From contig NZ_CP023692.1 of assembly GCF_008704935.1 (NCBI RefSeq), positions 186,001 through 250,000 of the forward strand: 64,000 nt of DNA, read 5' to 3'. Below the pieces are notes generated by a model. It did not search any database. It was not told where the DNA came from and saw only the letters and a program-made list of their open reading frames with translations. The translations under genes and the position numbers were made by a program. Shown here in pieces: positions 1 to 8,723 of this stretch. Origin of the DNA: Streptomyces vinaceus. GTDB lineage: Bacteria; Actinomycetota; Actinomycetes; Streptomycetales; Streptomycetaceae. Positions within the stretch are counted from its first letter, which is position 1. Each line of letters opens with the position of its first letter.

Positions 1-142
1 CGGTCACCCGGCCCCGGGGGAAGGTGAGCGTGACGCCGCTGAGCGCCTGTACCGCACCGAACCGTTTGGTGATGTTCTCGACGGAGATCTCTTCGCCGGG
101 ATCCTGGGCGGGGGCAGGTGGCTCTGTACCGGCTGTGGTCAT
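1..142 (-). CDS. Sugar ABC transporter ATP-binding protein, N-terminus only
   Basis: Only the first 47 codons lie in the window; the gene runs off the left edge. After a Pro/Glu-rich leader the protein reads ISVENITKRFGAVQAL and then GVTLTF, which is the strand preceding the Walker A loop in RbsA/AraG/MglA-type sugar ATPases. It should energise import of the sugar bound by the lipoprotein encoded just upstream (132 nt gap) on the same strand. The Walker motifs are outside the window, so the ATPase assignment rests on the N-terminal signature and on the neighbour. The ATG at 142 is the first in-frame start after the intergenic hairpin. Confidence 0.8.
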   Translation of the reverse strand, partial: MTTAGTEPPAPAQDPGEEISVENITKRFGAVQALSGVTLTFPRGRVT

Positions 143-220
143 GGGGGCCTCGCAAGCTGGGGTTACGTGGGGCGTGCGTTCCAGCGACGCTGCTGGTCGG
201 CGATGGTGGTCTGGGCGGGG

Positions 221-254
221 CGGGTACGGCCGCCACTGCGGCGGGCCGTACCCG
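221..254. terminator. Intergenic hairpin between binding-protein and ATPase genes
   Basis: An 11-bp perfect stem, CGGGTACGGCC pairing with GGCCGTACCCG, surrounds a 12-nt loop. No T-run follows. It lies just after the stop of the binding-protein gene and before the ATPase gene. In ABC sugar operons such hairpins often protect the 3' end of the binding-protein mRNA or reduce read-through, giving more binding protein than ATPase. That role is inferred. Confidence 0.5.
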
Positions 255-274
255 TCCTGGCCGCCGGCGCGGGC

Positions 275-1327
275 TCAGCTGCAGGTGACGCCCGCGTCCT
301 TCCAGCTGGAGGCGTCGACCATCTTGGTCGGGGCGAAGGCTTCCTTGGGGAAGTCCTTGCCGTTCTTGAGCTTGTCGTACATCGTCTGCACCGCCAGGGC
401 GCCGACGTCCCTGCCGTTGATGAAGAGCGCGGCCTTCATCCCGGACGGCTTGCCGGAGCTCCAGTTCTTGCAGGCGAGGTAGGCACCGAGACCGACGCCG
501 ATCACGTCGTCGGCCTTGAAGCCGGCGTTCTCCAGAGCGGTGACCCCGCCCTGGACGTTCTCGTCGTTGCAGCCCCAGACCACCCAGTGCTTCACGGCGG
601 CGTTGGCGGTGATCGTCGCGGCGATCTTGTCCTGCGCGCCCGTCGGGGAGTTGTCCGTCGGCACGTCGATGTTCTGCACCGGTGCCCCCGCCGCCTCCGC
701 GAACGCCTTCTTGGAGGCGTTCACACGGTCGGTGCACACGGTGACGTCCTGCTTCCAGGCCGATATCGTCCGCGTCTCCGCCGGGTTCCAGCCGGTCTTC
801 TTGAATTCCTCGGCGGCCCGCTTGCCGACCTCGCCGCCCATCTGCTCGCCGCTGAACCCGATGCGGGGCACCAGGGCGTCGGCGCCGCAGGCGGAGGGGT
901 CCGGACCGGTGCTGCAGATCTGGTCGTCCGACGTCAGGAGGGCCACCTTGCCGGTTTTCGCCAGCTGTACGACCTGCGGTCCCACGGCCGGGTCGGGAAC
1001 GACCAGGATCAGCCCGTTGCTCTTCTGCGAGATGGCGGCCTGGGCCTCGCTCACCGTCTTGTTCGCGTCGTTGCCCAGGTTCACCACCTTCAGGTCGATC
1101 CCGAGCTCACTCGCCTTCGCCTTCGCGCCGGCGGCCTCGCCGATGAAGTACTCCTGGTCGCCCTGCTTCTGCAGATAGGTCAGGGAGATCTTCCCGCCGA
1201 CCTTCCCGATGTCCGCGGCGGCGCCCGTCGTCTCCTGGCCACTGGAACACGCGGTGAGGACGAGCATCGTGGCCAGGCCCAGGACCGCGGCCGCTACCGG
1301 GCGGTGGTGGTGGGGGTGAGTGAGCAT
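275..1327 (-). CDS. Sugar ABC transporter substrate-binding lipoprotein (AraF-like)
   Basis: A 350-residue periplasmic-binding-protein-fold lipoprotein. A signal peptide ends in a lipobox (LVLTACSS, Cys near residue 27). The mature part has the two-lobe type I sugar-binding layout. The stretch AVKHWVVWGCNDENVQGGV followed by GFKADDVIGVG closely parallels E. coli arabinose-binding protein AraF, a protein that also binds galactose. It probably delivers a pentose or galactose-like sugar to the ABC importer whose ATPase gene follows. AAAGGGA precedes the ATG at a normal distance. The adjacent galactonate-pathway operon suggests galactose or arabinose as ligand, but the ligand cannot be read from sequence. 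Confidence 0.85.
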   Translation of the reverse strand: MLTHPHHHRPVAAAVLGLATMLVLTACSSGQETTGAAADIGKVGGKISLTYLQKQGDQEYFIGEAAGAKAKASELGIDLKVVNLGNDANKTVSEAQAAISQKSNGLILVVPDPAVGPQVVQLAKTGKVALLTSDDQICSTGPDPSACGADALVPRIGFSGEQMGGEVGKRAAEEFKKTGWNPAETRTISAWKQDVTVCTDRVNASKKAFAEAAGAPVQNIDVPTDNSPTGAQDKIAATITANAAVKHWVVWGCNDENVQGGVTALENAGFKADDVIGVGLGAYLACKNWSSGKPSGMKAALFINGRDVGALAVQTMYDKLKNGKDFPKEAFAPTKMVDASSWKDAGVTCS

Positions 1328-1556
1328 GTCGATCCCTTTGCTTGAACGGGTCGCACCGGGCGACCAGTAGGGCAGGTGCGATGGGGTGGGATGGGGTGGG
1401 GTTCGGTCCGGCGGCCGTGGTGAGCGCGGCCCGGGGGCTGGAGGTGCCTGGAGACTCTGGAGGAGGGATGTCCGGCCTCGGCCGACGATCCCCCGACGGA
1501 CAGCCCCTCACGGGGGAATCCGTCACAGTCGGCCGGTTTCAAACTTGATGCAACAG

Positions 1557-1585
1557 AGAAAAGCGCCGTTTCCGTCATAAGTCAA
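1557..1585 (-). promoter_or_regulatory. Candidate promoter of the sugar ABC operon
   Basis: On the minus strand TTGACT (1580-1585) is separated by 17 nt from TTTTCT (1557-1562). The GTTTCAAAC motif at 1536-1544, close to its own reverse complement, lies just downstream and could be part of an operator. This would give a leader of over 200 nt before the binding-protein ATG. The -10 is a poor match, so this is tentative. The rest of 1328-1805 shows no gene. Confidence 0.35.
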
Positions 1586-1805
1586 CAGTGTGAACCGAGG
1601 GTTTCGGATTGATGCGCCCTCGTGACCTCCAGGGGTGGCGCCGCACGGCAGGGCCGCCTCAGCAGCGACCACCGGGCGTGACCACCGAAGTTGCAGCGCG
1701 GCGGCCGGCCGTGACGGTGCCGTCGCAGACATGGATCGGGACAAGGCTCGCCCTGTTGCTTTCCATCGGAACGTGTCGAAATCTGTTTGAGTCCCGGTCT
1801 CGCCT

Positions 1806-3488
1806 CTACGGTGCTTGCCCGGCGGGCTCGTTCCAGCGCTGCTCTGCCGCGGGGCCCGTGCGACCGAAGGTGACGGGGGCTCCGGGCTCGCCGCTCCCGG
1901 ACGTCACGGCGTAGCCGGGCGCGATACGAGGCTTGATGCGTCCCGTCGCATCGGTGGAGAACACCAGGTTGTTCCCCTCCGCCCGGCCGAACGCCGAGCA
2001 CGACCAGATGCCCACGCCGTCCCCTGCGGAACCGCGTGCGTCCAGGCAGTAGCTCGGCTTGGCGGCATTGTGCAGGAGCCCGTTTTCATCCAGGCGCCAC
2101 TGCTGGACGGGGGCTCCGGTACGGCAGGGTGCGGTGATCACGTCGACGCCATTGGCGAAGGTGCCGCCGCGGACGTCCAGACACAGACCGGTGGCGGAGT
2201 TGACGGCGGGAACGAACGACGCGGCCCGGAACGGGTGGACGGGATCGTTCGTCGCGGCCTGCGTGGTCGGTGTGGGGCTGGGCGTGGGCCCGTCACCGGG
2301 CGAGGGACCCGTCGCGGAAGGCGACGTACTGGGGGATCGTGCGGGTGTGGCGGATGCGGAGGAGCGCGACGTGCTCACCGACGGAGCCGGCGATCCCGCG
2401 CCGCCCGCCTCGGCGTGCGCCTGTGGTGGCTGCGCCCGGGCCGCCGCGCGCGGTTCGGGCCCCCCGGCCTCAGGGACGATGACGGCGAGTGCCGTCATGG
2501 TGATCAGGACTGCCGCGCCTCCGAGGAGGACCCGCCCGGTCGGCCTCCGTACGGAAGCGGACGGTTGCCGGTCGCCGGAAGCCGGCTCCGGCCCCCCTCC
2601 TGCCGCAGTCCTGACCGGCAGGGGCAGTGTGTCCTCGGTGTCCGGGTTCTTCTCGTCCGTGCGGGTCGCGGCGGAGAGGTAGAGAAGGCCGGCAGGGCCC
2701 AACAGGGAGCGGGCCAGCAGCGGACCAGGCGTGTCGCAGAGGGCGACCAGGCCGCGCAGAGCCGCCGCACATCCGGGGCAGCCGTCGACATGGTGCGTCA
2801 GGTCCGGGTTCCCCCGGACGTCCGCGCGGTCCGCGGCGGCGGCCAGCATGCGTGCGTACGCGGGGCAGTGCGGGGTGGGGCGAGCCTGCAGGTGGACACG
2901 GAGGAAGGCGTCACGACACGCGGCCAGCGTCCGGCGGGCCAGGTCCGGTATGGCGTCGGGCCGGTCACCTGTGATCGCCGCGACGCGCTCGTCCGGCTCC
3001 CGTTCGACCACGGAATGCCACAGGACGGCCTGAGTGCGGGGCGGAAGGGTGATGAACCCCTTGCGGACGAACGACTGGAGGCCCGGGCCCGGCGGAACGT
3101 CGGCGGAATCGGTCGACGCCCCGGAAGTGACCCCGGTCGGCCGTCCGGCCGATCCGTCCGGCTCCGCGCCCGCGGGCGCGGACCCTGCCCGCGATGTCGC
3201 CCCGGACACCAGCTCCAGCAATGACAGTCGAGGAGGGCGCTCCACGGCGTCGGTCTTCGCGGCCACCATGGCGAGGAACTGGTCCATCGCACGGTCCGCC
3301 GCGCGTTGGGCCGACACCGGGTCGCTGCCCGAGGCCGTTCGGACGAAGGCGGAAACGCTTGGGCCATGGCGTCGGCGCAGCTCGGTCGCGGCCGGCAGGG
3401 CGGCCGGGCCCGCGGTGCGGATGGCGTCGCACAGTTGCAGGTCGGTCATGTGGCCAACAGGGGGATGGTTCGTCGACACGTGGGACAT
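1806..3488 (-). CDS. Sigma-factor-like membrane protein with C-terminal ricin-type lectin domain
   Basis: A 560-residue protein of four parts. Residues 1-215 look like an ECF sigma-type protein: an N-terminal helical region (LCDAIRTAGPAALPAATEL), then PRTQAVLWHSVVE, which resembles the start of sigma region 4. Around 225-250 an H-x3-C-x2-C pattern (HHVDGCPGC) recalls the zinc anti-sigma fold. One membrane helix lies near 325-345 and is followed by a Ser/Thr/Pro-rich spacer. The last ~130 residues form a ricin-like beta-trefoil, with GLCLDVRGG, QQWRLDENG and SYCLDARGS repeats. The layout suggests that extracellular glycan sensing is linked to a cytoplasmic transcription module in one chain. 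No canonical region-2 DNA-melting motif is evident, so sigma activity is uncertain. Confidence 0.7.
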   Translation of the reverse strand: MSHVSTNHPPVGHMTDLQLCDAIRTAGPAALPAATELRRRHGPSVSAFVRTASGSDPVSAQRAADRAMDQFLAMVAAKTDAVERPPRLSLLELVSGATSRAGSAPAGAEPDGSAGRPTGVTSGASTDSADVPPGPGLQSFVRKGFITLPPRTQAVLWHSVVEREPDERVAAITGDRPDAIPDLARRTLAACRDAFLRVHLQARPTPHCPAYARMLAAAADRADVRGNPDLTHHVDGCPGCAAALRGLVALCDTPGPLLARSLLGPAGLLYLSAATRTDEKNPDTEDTLPLPVRTAAGGGPEPASGDRQPSASVRRPTGRVLLGGAAVLITMTALAVIVPEAGGPEPRAAARAQPPQAHAEAGGAGSPAPSVSTSRSSASATPARSPSTSPSATGPSPGDGPTPSPTPTTQAATNDPVHPFRAASFVPAVNSATGLCLDVRGGTFANGVDVITAPCRTGAPVQQWRLDENGLLHNAAKPSYCLDARGSAGDGVGIWSCSAFGRAEGNNLVFSTDATGRIKPRIAPGYAVTSGSGEPGAPVTFGRTGPAAEQRWNEPAGQAP

Positions 3489-3511
3489 CCTGGATGGGAG
3501 GGAAAGTCGCC

Positions 3512-3541
3512 CTATTGTTCAGGACACGACACATCCGTCAA
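3512..3541 (-). promoter_or_regulatory. Promoter candidate for the sigma-like lectin protein
   Basis: Minus-strand TTGACG (3536-3541) is followed after 18 nt by CAATAG (3512-3517), about 25 nt upstream of the ATG at 3488. The -35 is near-consensus and the -10 weaker. Confidence 0.45.
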
Positions 3542-4247
3542 CAGCTCTTTCCAGCGTGAATTTCGAAAAACAACCTCGGAAAATTCGGACACATTCCATC
3601 CGGGCAAGGCGAGCCACCGGAATTCTCCGCACGCAGAGAAGTCCGGTCTCGATTTCACGCGTCGCTGGATGAATACCGGGCGCGGTTGCCGCCGGCAGAG
3701 AACCCCGTGTTTACGTCAGACCAGGGGCGACGCGGAATTGACGGCACAGGCCGGCGCGACTCGACGCGACCACCCTTGCATCGAACAGAATCAGACATAC
3801 CCGCAAGGAAGTCAACACCGAAGACCTTGCTCGATCAGCCCCCGCTCCTCCCCACGTCCCAAGGATGAGCGGGAGAAGGTCGACCCGCCCTATTGACAGA
3901 AGTTCGAACAGTTCAGGACACAGGAAGTGCTCGCGTACCCCGGCGCGGCGAGCGACGGGACCCCTTCTCCGCGCGCCTCCCCGGAAAAGGCAGCTCCAAG
4001 AAGAGAGCCCAAGGGGGCACCGGCCCTACGTTTAGCCGATCGTTATCAACCAGGCCCCCACCGGGCTGGATTCAAGAGCTCCGCACACAGTAGATTCACC
4101 GTTCACTCCCTCCCTCACCACACGGTCGTCCCGTAGCGGGCAACCGTCAGAGCACCCGCGACGTACCGGCCCGATAATTCAAAAGCCGTACGACGTGGCG
4201 CGCCGAGGGCTCATTCCGTATTTCCCGGACCAGCCGACTGGAGTTTG
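3542..4247. other. Long intergenic region without a convincing gene
   Basis: About 700 bases separate two divergent genes. The base composition is lower in GC than the neighbours. All open frames here lack codon bias and recognisable protein. It presumably carries control sequences for both flanking genes, and the stretch CCCGATAATTC just before the plus-strand gene could hold a -10 element. Confidence 0.5.
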
Positions 4248-5156
4248 GTGAGCACCCCCTTCTGCCCCCGATGCGGTGACTCCCCGCGCTGCGCCTGCGA
4301 CATGTCGCACCACGACGCGAGCCCGGGGCGGGCCGCCGCCCCGGCGCAGTTCGACCGTGACTGGGTCAGGCCGTACATCGCCCCGCACCGACCCGCGCCG
4401 GGGGACGCGCCGAGCACCCTGGACACCGGCACGGCGTGGTGGGTCGCAGCGCAGGTCGCGCACGAGAGCGGTACGCCGTCCGGCGGCGACGTCCTCGGAC
4501 AGCCGATGGTCATGAGCAGGCCGGCACACCACCGGGCGCGCCGGCCCACGAAGCGACGTCGACTGCGCGTCACCGCGGCCCTCGCGACCCTGATCGGCTC
4601 CGCGGCCGTCGCGGGTACGTACGCCTTCACCCGAAGCCAGGGGTCCGGCGAGGCGACGGCGCAGGCCCCCGCGATCCGGCTCGACGTACACGATGCGGAG
4701 GACGAACCGAGCGCGCCGCCCACGGTGTCCCGGTCCCCCGGCCCGCTCCCGGACCCTCCCCGGCGCACTCCGCCGACAGCCGGGAACGGCCCGGTGCGTG
4801 CACCGTCTTCCGCGCCCCCGTCCGCGTCCACCACGGACCCGCTCACCGGTACGAGCGCGGCGCCGACGGCCGGAGGCCGATCCGGCGGTGCGAGCACCGT
4901 GCCGCCCTCCCCCGCGTCACCGACCGCGCCCGCCGACGAGCCGACGCTGCGCCGGCACGACAGCGGACCCCAGGTCGTCGATCTGCAGCGGCGCCTCGCG
5001 CAGCTGGGGTTGTGGACCCTGCCCCAACGAGGCCGTTTCGACCAGCACCTCGACGAGGCGGTGCAGTGGTTCCAGGCGAAGTACGGCGTCCGTGGCGACC
5101 CGCCGGGGGTCTACGGTCCGGCCACTCGGCGGCGGCTGGAGTCCTTGACCTCCTGA
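4248..5156 (+). CDS. Membrane protein with C-terminal peptidoglycan-binding domain
   Basis: About 302 residues. The N-terminus carries a short Cys cluster (CPRCGDSPRCAC) like a zinc ribbon. A basic stretch (KRRRLR) then leads into one membrane helix near residues 105-125, followed by a long Pro/Ser/Thr-rich extracytoplasmic linker. The last ~70 residues are a PG_binding_1 domain, with LRRHDSGPQVVDLQRRLAQLG and later VYGPATRRRLES. It is probably a single-pass protein holding on to cell-wall peptidoglycan while its N-terminus stays cytoplasmic. The start could be the TTG at 4245 or the GTG at 4248; GGAG lies close upstream of the GTG. It converges on the dgoD end. Confidence 0.75.
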   Translation: MSTPFCPRCGDSPRCACDMSHHDASPGRAAAPAQFDRDWVRPYIAPHRPAPGDAPSTLDTGTAWWVAAQVAHESGTPSGGDVLGQPMVMSRPAHHRARRPTKRRRLRVTAALATLIGSAAVAGTYAFTRSQGSGEATAQAPAIRLDVHDAEDEPSAPPTVSRSPGPLPDPPRRTPPTAGNGPVRAPSSAPPSASTTDPLTGTSAAPTAGGRSGGASTVPPSPASPTAPADEPTLRRHDSGPQVVDLQRRLAQLGLWTLPQRGRFDQHLDEAVQWFQAKYGVRGDPPGVYGPATRRRLESLTS

Positions 5157-5190
5157 CGCCCGGCCAGCCGGCGCGCGGGGGCTCGACCCG

Positions 5191-6336
5191 TCACCATTCG
5201 GCGAGGGAGCCGTCGCCCCGTCGCCACACCGGGTTGCGCCAGCGGTGGCCCGTCTCGGCGGCGCGTTCGACGGCCTTCTCGTCGACCTCGATGCCCAGTC
5301 CCGGTGCGGTGAGCAGGGCGACGTGGCCGTTCTCGTAACGGAAGACGGACCGGTCGGTGAGGTAGTCCAGCAGGTCCGACCCGGCGTTGTAGTGGATCCC
5401 GAGGCTCTGCTCCTGGATCAGCAGGTTGGGTGTCGCGAAGCCGACCTGGAGGCAGGCGGCCAGTGCGATCGGGCCGAGCGGACAGTGCGGCGCCAGAGAC
5501 ACGTCATGGGCCTCGGCCATGGCCGCGATGCGCCGCACCTCCGAGATCCCGCCGGCGTGCGAGAGGTCGGGCTGGGCCACGGCGATCCCCTGCTGGAGCA
5601 CGGGCTTGAAGTCCCAGCGGGAGTAGAGCCGTTCTCCGGTGGCGATGGGGATGCTGGTGGAGCGCACGACCTCCCCGATGTGGGCGCTCATCTCGGGAAC
5701 CACCGGTTCCTCGACGAAGAACGGCAGGGAGGGCTCCAGGAGGGGCAGCACCCGTCGTGCCATGGGGAGGGTGAGGCGGCCGTGGAAGTCGACGGCGATG
5801 TCGAAGCCGTCGCCGACCTGCGTGCGGACGCTCTCCACCCGTTCGACGATGTCGTGGACGGCGCGGGGGGTGTCGATCAGTTCCAGCTGGGGCGAGGCGT
5901 TCATCTTGACGGCCGTGAAGCCCTCGGCCTTGCGGGCGGCGGCCTGCTGCGCGACGTCGGTCGGCCGGTCGCCGCCGATCCAGCTGTAGACCCGTGCCCG
6001 GTCCCGGACGTTGCCGCCGAGCAGCTGCCACACCGGCACGCCCAGCGCCTTGCCCGCGATGTCCCACAGTGCCTGGTCGATGCCCGCGACCGCGCTGGAA
6101 AGGACGGGGCCTCCGCGGTAGAAGCCGCCCTTGGTCAGGACCTGCCAGTGGTCCTCGATGCGCAGCGGGTCCTGGCCGACCAGGTAGTCGGACAGTTCCT
6201 CGACGGCGGCCGCGACGGTGTGCGCGCGGCCCTCGACGACCGGTTCGCCCCAGCCGGTGATGCCTTCGTCGGTGTCCACGCGCAGGAAGCACCAACGGGG
6301 GGCGACCAGGTAGGTCTTCAGGGAGGTGATCTTCAC
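5191..6336 (-). CDS. dgoD: D-galactonate dehydratase (enolase superfamily)
   Basis: A 381-residue enzyme that dehydrates galactonate to 2-keto-3-deoxygalactonate. It matches E. coli DgoD nearly end to end. Shared stretches include PRWCFLRVDTDEGITGWGEP, GGFYRGGP, AGIDQALWDI, YSWIGGDRP, DFHGR, FVEEPV, QPDLSHAGGI, LAPHCPLGPIALAA, QEQSLGIHYN and the ending DGSLAEW. The metal ligands and the His of the enolase barrel sit in these motifs. The GTG start is chosen because GGAG lies 7 nt upstream and because the GTGA overlaps the stop of the SDR gene, so translation is coupled. It is the last gene of the five-gene operon. The length equals that of E. coli DgoD. Confidence 0.92.
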   Translation of the reverse strand: MKITSLKTYLVAPRWCFLRVDTDEGITGWGEPVVEGRAHTVAAAVEELSDYLVGQDPLRIEDHWQVLTKGGFYRGGPVLSSAVAGIDQALWDIAGKALGVPVWQLLGGNVRDRARVYSWIGGDRPTDVAQQAAARKAEGFTAVKMNASPQLELIDTPRAVHDIVERVESVRTQVGDGFDIAVDFHGRLTLPMARRVLPLLEPSLPFFVEEPVVPEMSAHIGEVVRSTSIPIATGERLYSRWDFKPVLQQGIAVAQPDLSHAGGISEVRRIAAMAEAHDVSLAPHCPLGPIALAACLQVGFATPNLLIQEQSLGIHYNAGSDLLDYLTDRSVFRYENGHVALLTAPGLGIEVDEKAVERAAETGHRWRNPVWRRGDGSLAEW

Positions 6337-7085
6337 TTGGACTCCTTCTTCACGGCCCAGCCGCCGTCCACGGTCAGGTTCGTGCCGGTGATGTACGAGG
6401 CGTCGTCGGACGCGAGGAAGGCGACCGCGGCCGCTACTTCGTCGGGGTGGCCCAGCCGTCCCAGGGCGGTGGCACGGGCAGAGAGCAGGCGTCCCTCCTC
6501 GTCCACGTCCTGCCAGTTCTCCGTGAGGATCGGACCGGGCAGGACGGAGTTGAACCGCACCTGCGGCCCGTACTCGACCGCGAGCTGGCGGACGAGCGCG
6601 CACATGCCCCCCTTCGCCGCCGCGTAGGCCGGATAGCCCGGCAGACTGCACAGTGCGTGCACGCTGGACGTGGCCACGAAGGAGCCGCGGGCGGCGCGCA
6701 GGTCGTCAAGGAAGGTCCGTACGGCCAGGTAGGGCGCCTTGAGGTTGACGGCCATGTCACGGTCCCAGTCGTCGCCGGGCAGTTCGTGGGCGGGCGCGGG
6801 CGTGTGGGTGAAGGCGTTGCTGTGTACGACGGCCACCGGGCCGAACAGCGTGTGCGTGCGGTCCTTCAGGCTGCGCCAGTCGTGTTCGGACGAGACGTCG
6901 CACGGCACGAACTCCGCGCGGCCCCCGTCGTCGCGGATCTTCCGTGCGAGTGCGGTGCCCGCCGCCTCGTCGATGTCGGCGAGGACGACGGCGGCTCCTT
7001 CGGAGGCCAGACGTACGGCGCTGGCTGCGCCGATGCCGGACGAGGCGCCGGTGACGACGGCGGTTCGCCCTGTGAATCGGTTCAT
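6333..7085 (-). CDS. SDR-family dehydrogenase, candidate sugar (galactose) 1-dehydrogenase
   Basis: A 250-residue classical short-chain dehydrogenase. The cofactor loop TGASSGIG is near residue 14. The catalytic Ser-Tyr-Lys set is visible as SSVHAL, then YAAAK. LADID after the second strand, with an acidic residue, points to NAD rather than NADP. Within an operon holding a lactonase, dehydratase, kinase and aldolase, the missing step is oxidation of an aldose to its lactone, so a galactose (or fucose/arabinose) 1-dehydrogenase is the best guess. Its stop overlaps the dgoD start by 4 nt, and 70 nt separate it from the kinase stop. The exact substrate is inferred. Confidence 0.8.
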   Translation of the reverse strand: MNRFTGRTAVVTGASSGIGAASAVRLASEGAAVVLADIDEAAGTALARKIRDDGGRAEFVPCDVSSEHDWRSLKDRTHTLFGPVAVVHSNAFTHTPAPAHELPGDDWDRDMAVNLKAPYLAVRTFLDDLRAARGSFVATSSVHALCSLPGYPAYAAAKGGMCALVRQLAVEYGPQVRFNSVLPGPILTENWQDVDEEGRLLSARATALGRLGHPDEVAAAVAFLASDDASYITGTNLTVDGGWAVKKESK

Positions 7086-7155
7086 GGCTGGTCTTTCGTG
7101 GGTGGAGGGGAGGGGGGTGGCGTCGAGTGGTGGCGGGGTGGTCGGGACGCACCGG

Positions 7156-8097
7156 TCAGCGGGTGACGTCCGCTCCGTGGAGCAGGTCCAGCTCGGCGCG
7201 CCGGGGCAGGCCCTCCCAGTCGCCGGGGGCGGCCACCGCGAAGGCCCCGCACGTCGCGGCGAGCAGGAGCCGGCCCGGGAGGTCGGTGCCGTCGAGGTGG
7301 CCGGCGAGGTATCCGGCGACGAAGGCGTCGCCCGCGCCGATCGGATCCACCGGGGTGACCGGCACGATGTCCTGGACGGCCTCGCCGTCGTGCGTGACCG
7401 CGACGGCCCCCCGGGCGCCGAGCTTCAGGACCGCTTCGCGCGGCCCGAGGCCGAGCAGAGTGCGCGCCATGGTGGCGGGGTCGGCCTCGGGAACGACCAG
7501 CGAGGCCTCGTCCGGACCGGCGAAGACGATGTCGGCGCGGGCGACGAGGTGGTTCAGCTCGGCCGCGGCTTCCTGCCTGTTCCACAGCCTGGCCCGGTAG
7601 TTCAGGTCCAGGCTGACGGTGACGCCGGCGGCGCGGGCCAGGTCGACCGCCCGCCGTACGGCCGCCAGCGGCCCGTCGCCGAGGGCGGGGGTGATGCCGG
7701 TGACGTGCAGGACCCGGGCCCGGGCGACGAGTTCCGGGTCGATGTCCCCGGGGTCGAGGCGGGCGCCCGCGAGTCCGCGCCGGTAATAGGTGACGCGGGT
7801 GTGGTCGGGCGTACGGCGCTCGCGCAGCATGAGTCCGGTCGGTGCGGCGTCGTCGACGCGTGCGCGGGTGACGTCGACGGCCTCACCGCGCAGTCCGTCG
7901 AGGATCATCGTGCCGGCGCTGTCGGCCCCGACCCGCCCGATCCAGGACGCCGCGTGGCCGAGGCGGCTCACGCCGATGGCGACCGTGGCCTCGGCCCCCG
8001 CGAACCCCAGGCGCAGTGGAGTCCCGCAGGCGAGCGGACCGGGGCGCTCGGCCGCCAGGACGGCCATGGTTTCCCCGAGGGTGACGAGCGCGGTCAT
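7156..8097 (-). CDS. 2-keto-3-deoxygluconate/galactonate kinase (PfkB family)
   Basis: A 313-residue ribokinase-fold sugar kinase. VTLGETMAVL opens the fold. The PfkB signature DPIGAGDAFVAGYLA near residue 250 carries the catalytic Asp and the anion hole. LNYRARLW is typical of KDG kinases (usually DPNYRxxLW). It should phosphorylate 2-keto-3-deoxygalactonate or gluconate at O6. The ATG at 8097 overlaps the aldolase stop in ATGA, so the two are coupled, as expected for enzymes acting in sequence. It would be called dgoK if the substrate is the galacto epimer; the sequence alone does not decide between epimers. Confidence 0.88.
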   Translation of the reverse strand: MTALVTLGETMAVLAAERPGPLACGTPLRLGFAGAEATVAIGVSRLGHAASWIGRVGADSAGTMILDGLRGEAVDVTRARVDDAAPTGLMLRERRTPDHTRVTYYRRGLAGARLDPGDIDPELVARARVLHVTGITPALGDGPLAAVRRAVDLARAAGVTVSLDLNYRARLWNRQEAAAELNHLVARADIVFAGPDEASLVVPEADPATMARTLLGLGPREAVLKLGARGAVAVTHDGEAVQDIVPVTPVDPIGAGDAFVAGYLAGHLDGTDLPGRLLLAATCGAFAVAAPGDWEGLPRRAELDLLHGADVTR

Positions 8098-8723
8098 GAG
8101 CGGATGCCGTCCAGCAGCGTGGCGGCGCGTTCCCGGAGCGCCTCCAGGTCCCCGCCCTCGCAGGCGTCCCCGATCAGCGGGCTGCCCATGCCCAGGGCGC
8201 TCGCACCCGCGGCGAAGTAGGCGGGGGCCTGGTCGAGGTCGATCCCTCCCGTGGGGACGAGAGGGACGTGCGGCAGGGGGGCCCGGACGGCGCGCAGATA
8301 CTCCGGGCCTCCGGCCGAGGCGGGGAAGAGCTTGACCATGGTGGCGCCCGCCCGCCACGCCGCCACTATCTCGCTCGGCGTCAGAGCGCCGGGGAGTACC
8401 GGTACGCCGAGGCGGCGGGCCTCCCCGATGACGTCGAGGCAGGTGGCCGGCGTGATGAGGTAGGTGGCGCCCGCTTCCACGGCGCGCATGGCATCGGCCG
8501 GGGTCATGACGGTGCCCGCGCCGAGGGCGGTACCGGCCGGCTTCGACTCGGCGTACTCGCGCAACGCGTGCAGGACGCCCGGTGTGGTCAGCGTGAACTC
8601 CATGGCCCGGATGCCCGCCTCGTGGAGGGCATCGGCGGTGGCGGCGAAGTGGCGGGGCGATCGGGAACGCAGGATCGCGATCACGGGTGCGACGGCGAGT
8701 GCGGGGGCCAGGTCGGTCGTCAT
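8094..8723 (-). CDS. KDPG/KDPGal aldolase
   Basis: A 209-residue class I aldolase of the Eda/DgoA family that cleaves 2-keto-3-deoxy-6-phospho sugar acids to pyruvate and glyceraldehyde 3-phosphate. The Schiff-base lysine lies in MVKLFPAS, and the surrounding barrel motifs are GAGTVMTP, YLITPA and VPTGGIDLDQ. The family usually has about 205-215 residues. The start is the ATG at 8723, which overlaps the lactonase stop by 4 nt. The dgoD partner suggests the galacto isomer (DgoA). An Entner-Doudoroff substrate remains possible. Confidence 0.9.
   Translation of the reverse strand: MTTDLAPALAVAPVIAILRSRSPRHFAATADALHEAGIRAMEFTLTTPGVLHALREYAESKPAGTALGAGTVMTPADAMRAVEAGATYLITPATCLDVIGEARRLGVPVLPGALTPSEIVAAWRAGATMVKLFPASAGGPEYLRAVRAPLPHVPLVPTGGIDLDQAPAYFAAGASALGMGSPLIGDACEGGDLEALRERAATLLDGIRS

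Noticed and set aside
4248..5156. A zinc-ribbon transcription factor, from the Cys-rich N-terminus
   Set aside because: The rest is a membrane helix, a disordered linker and a peptidoglycan-binding domain, so a DNA-binding role is not supported.
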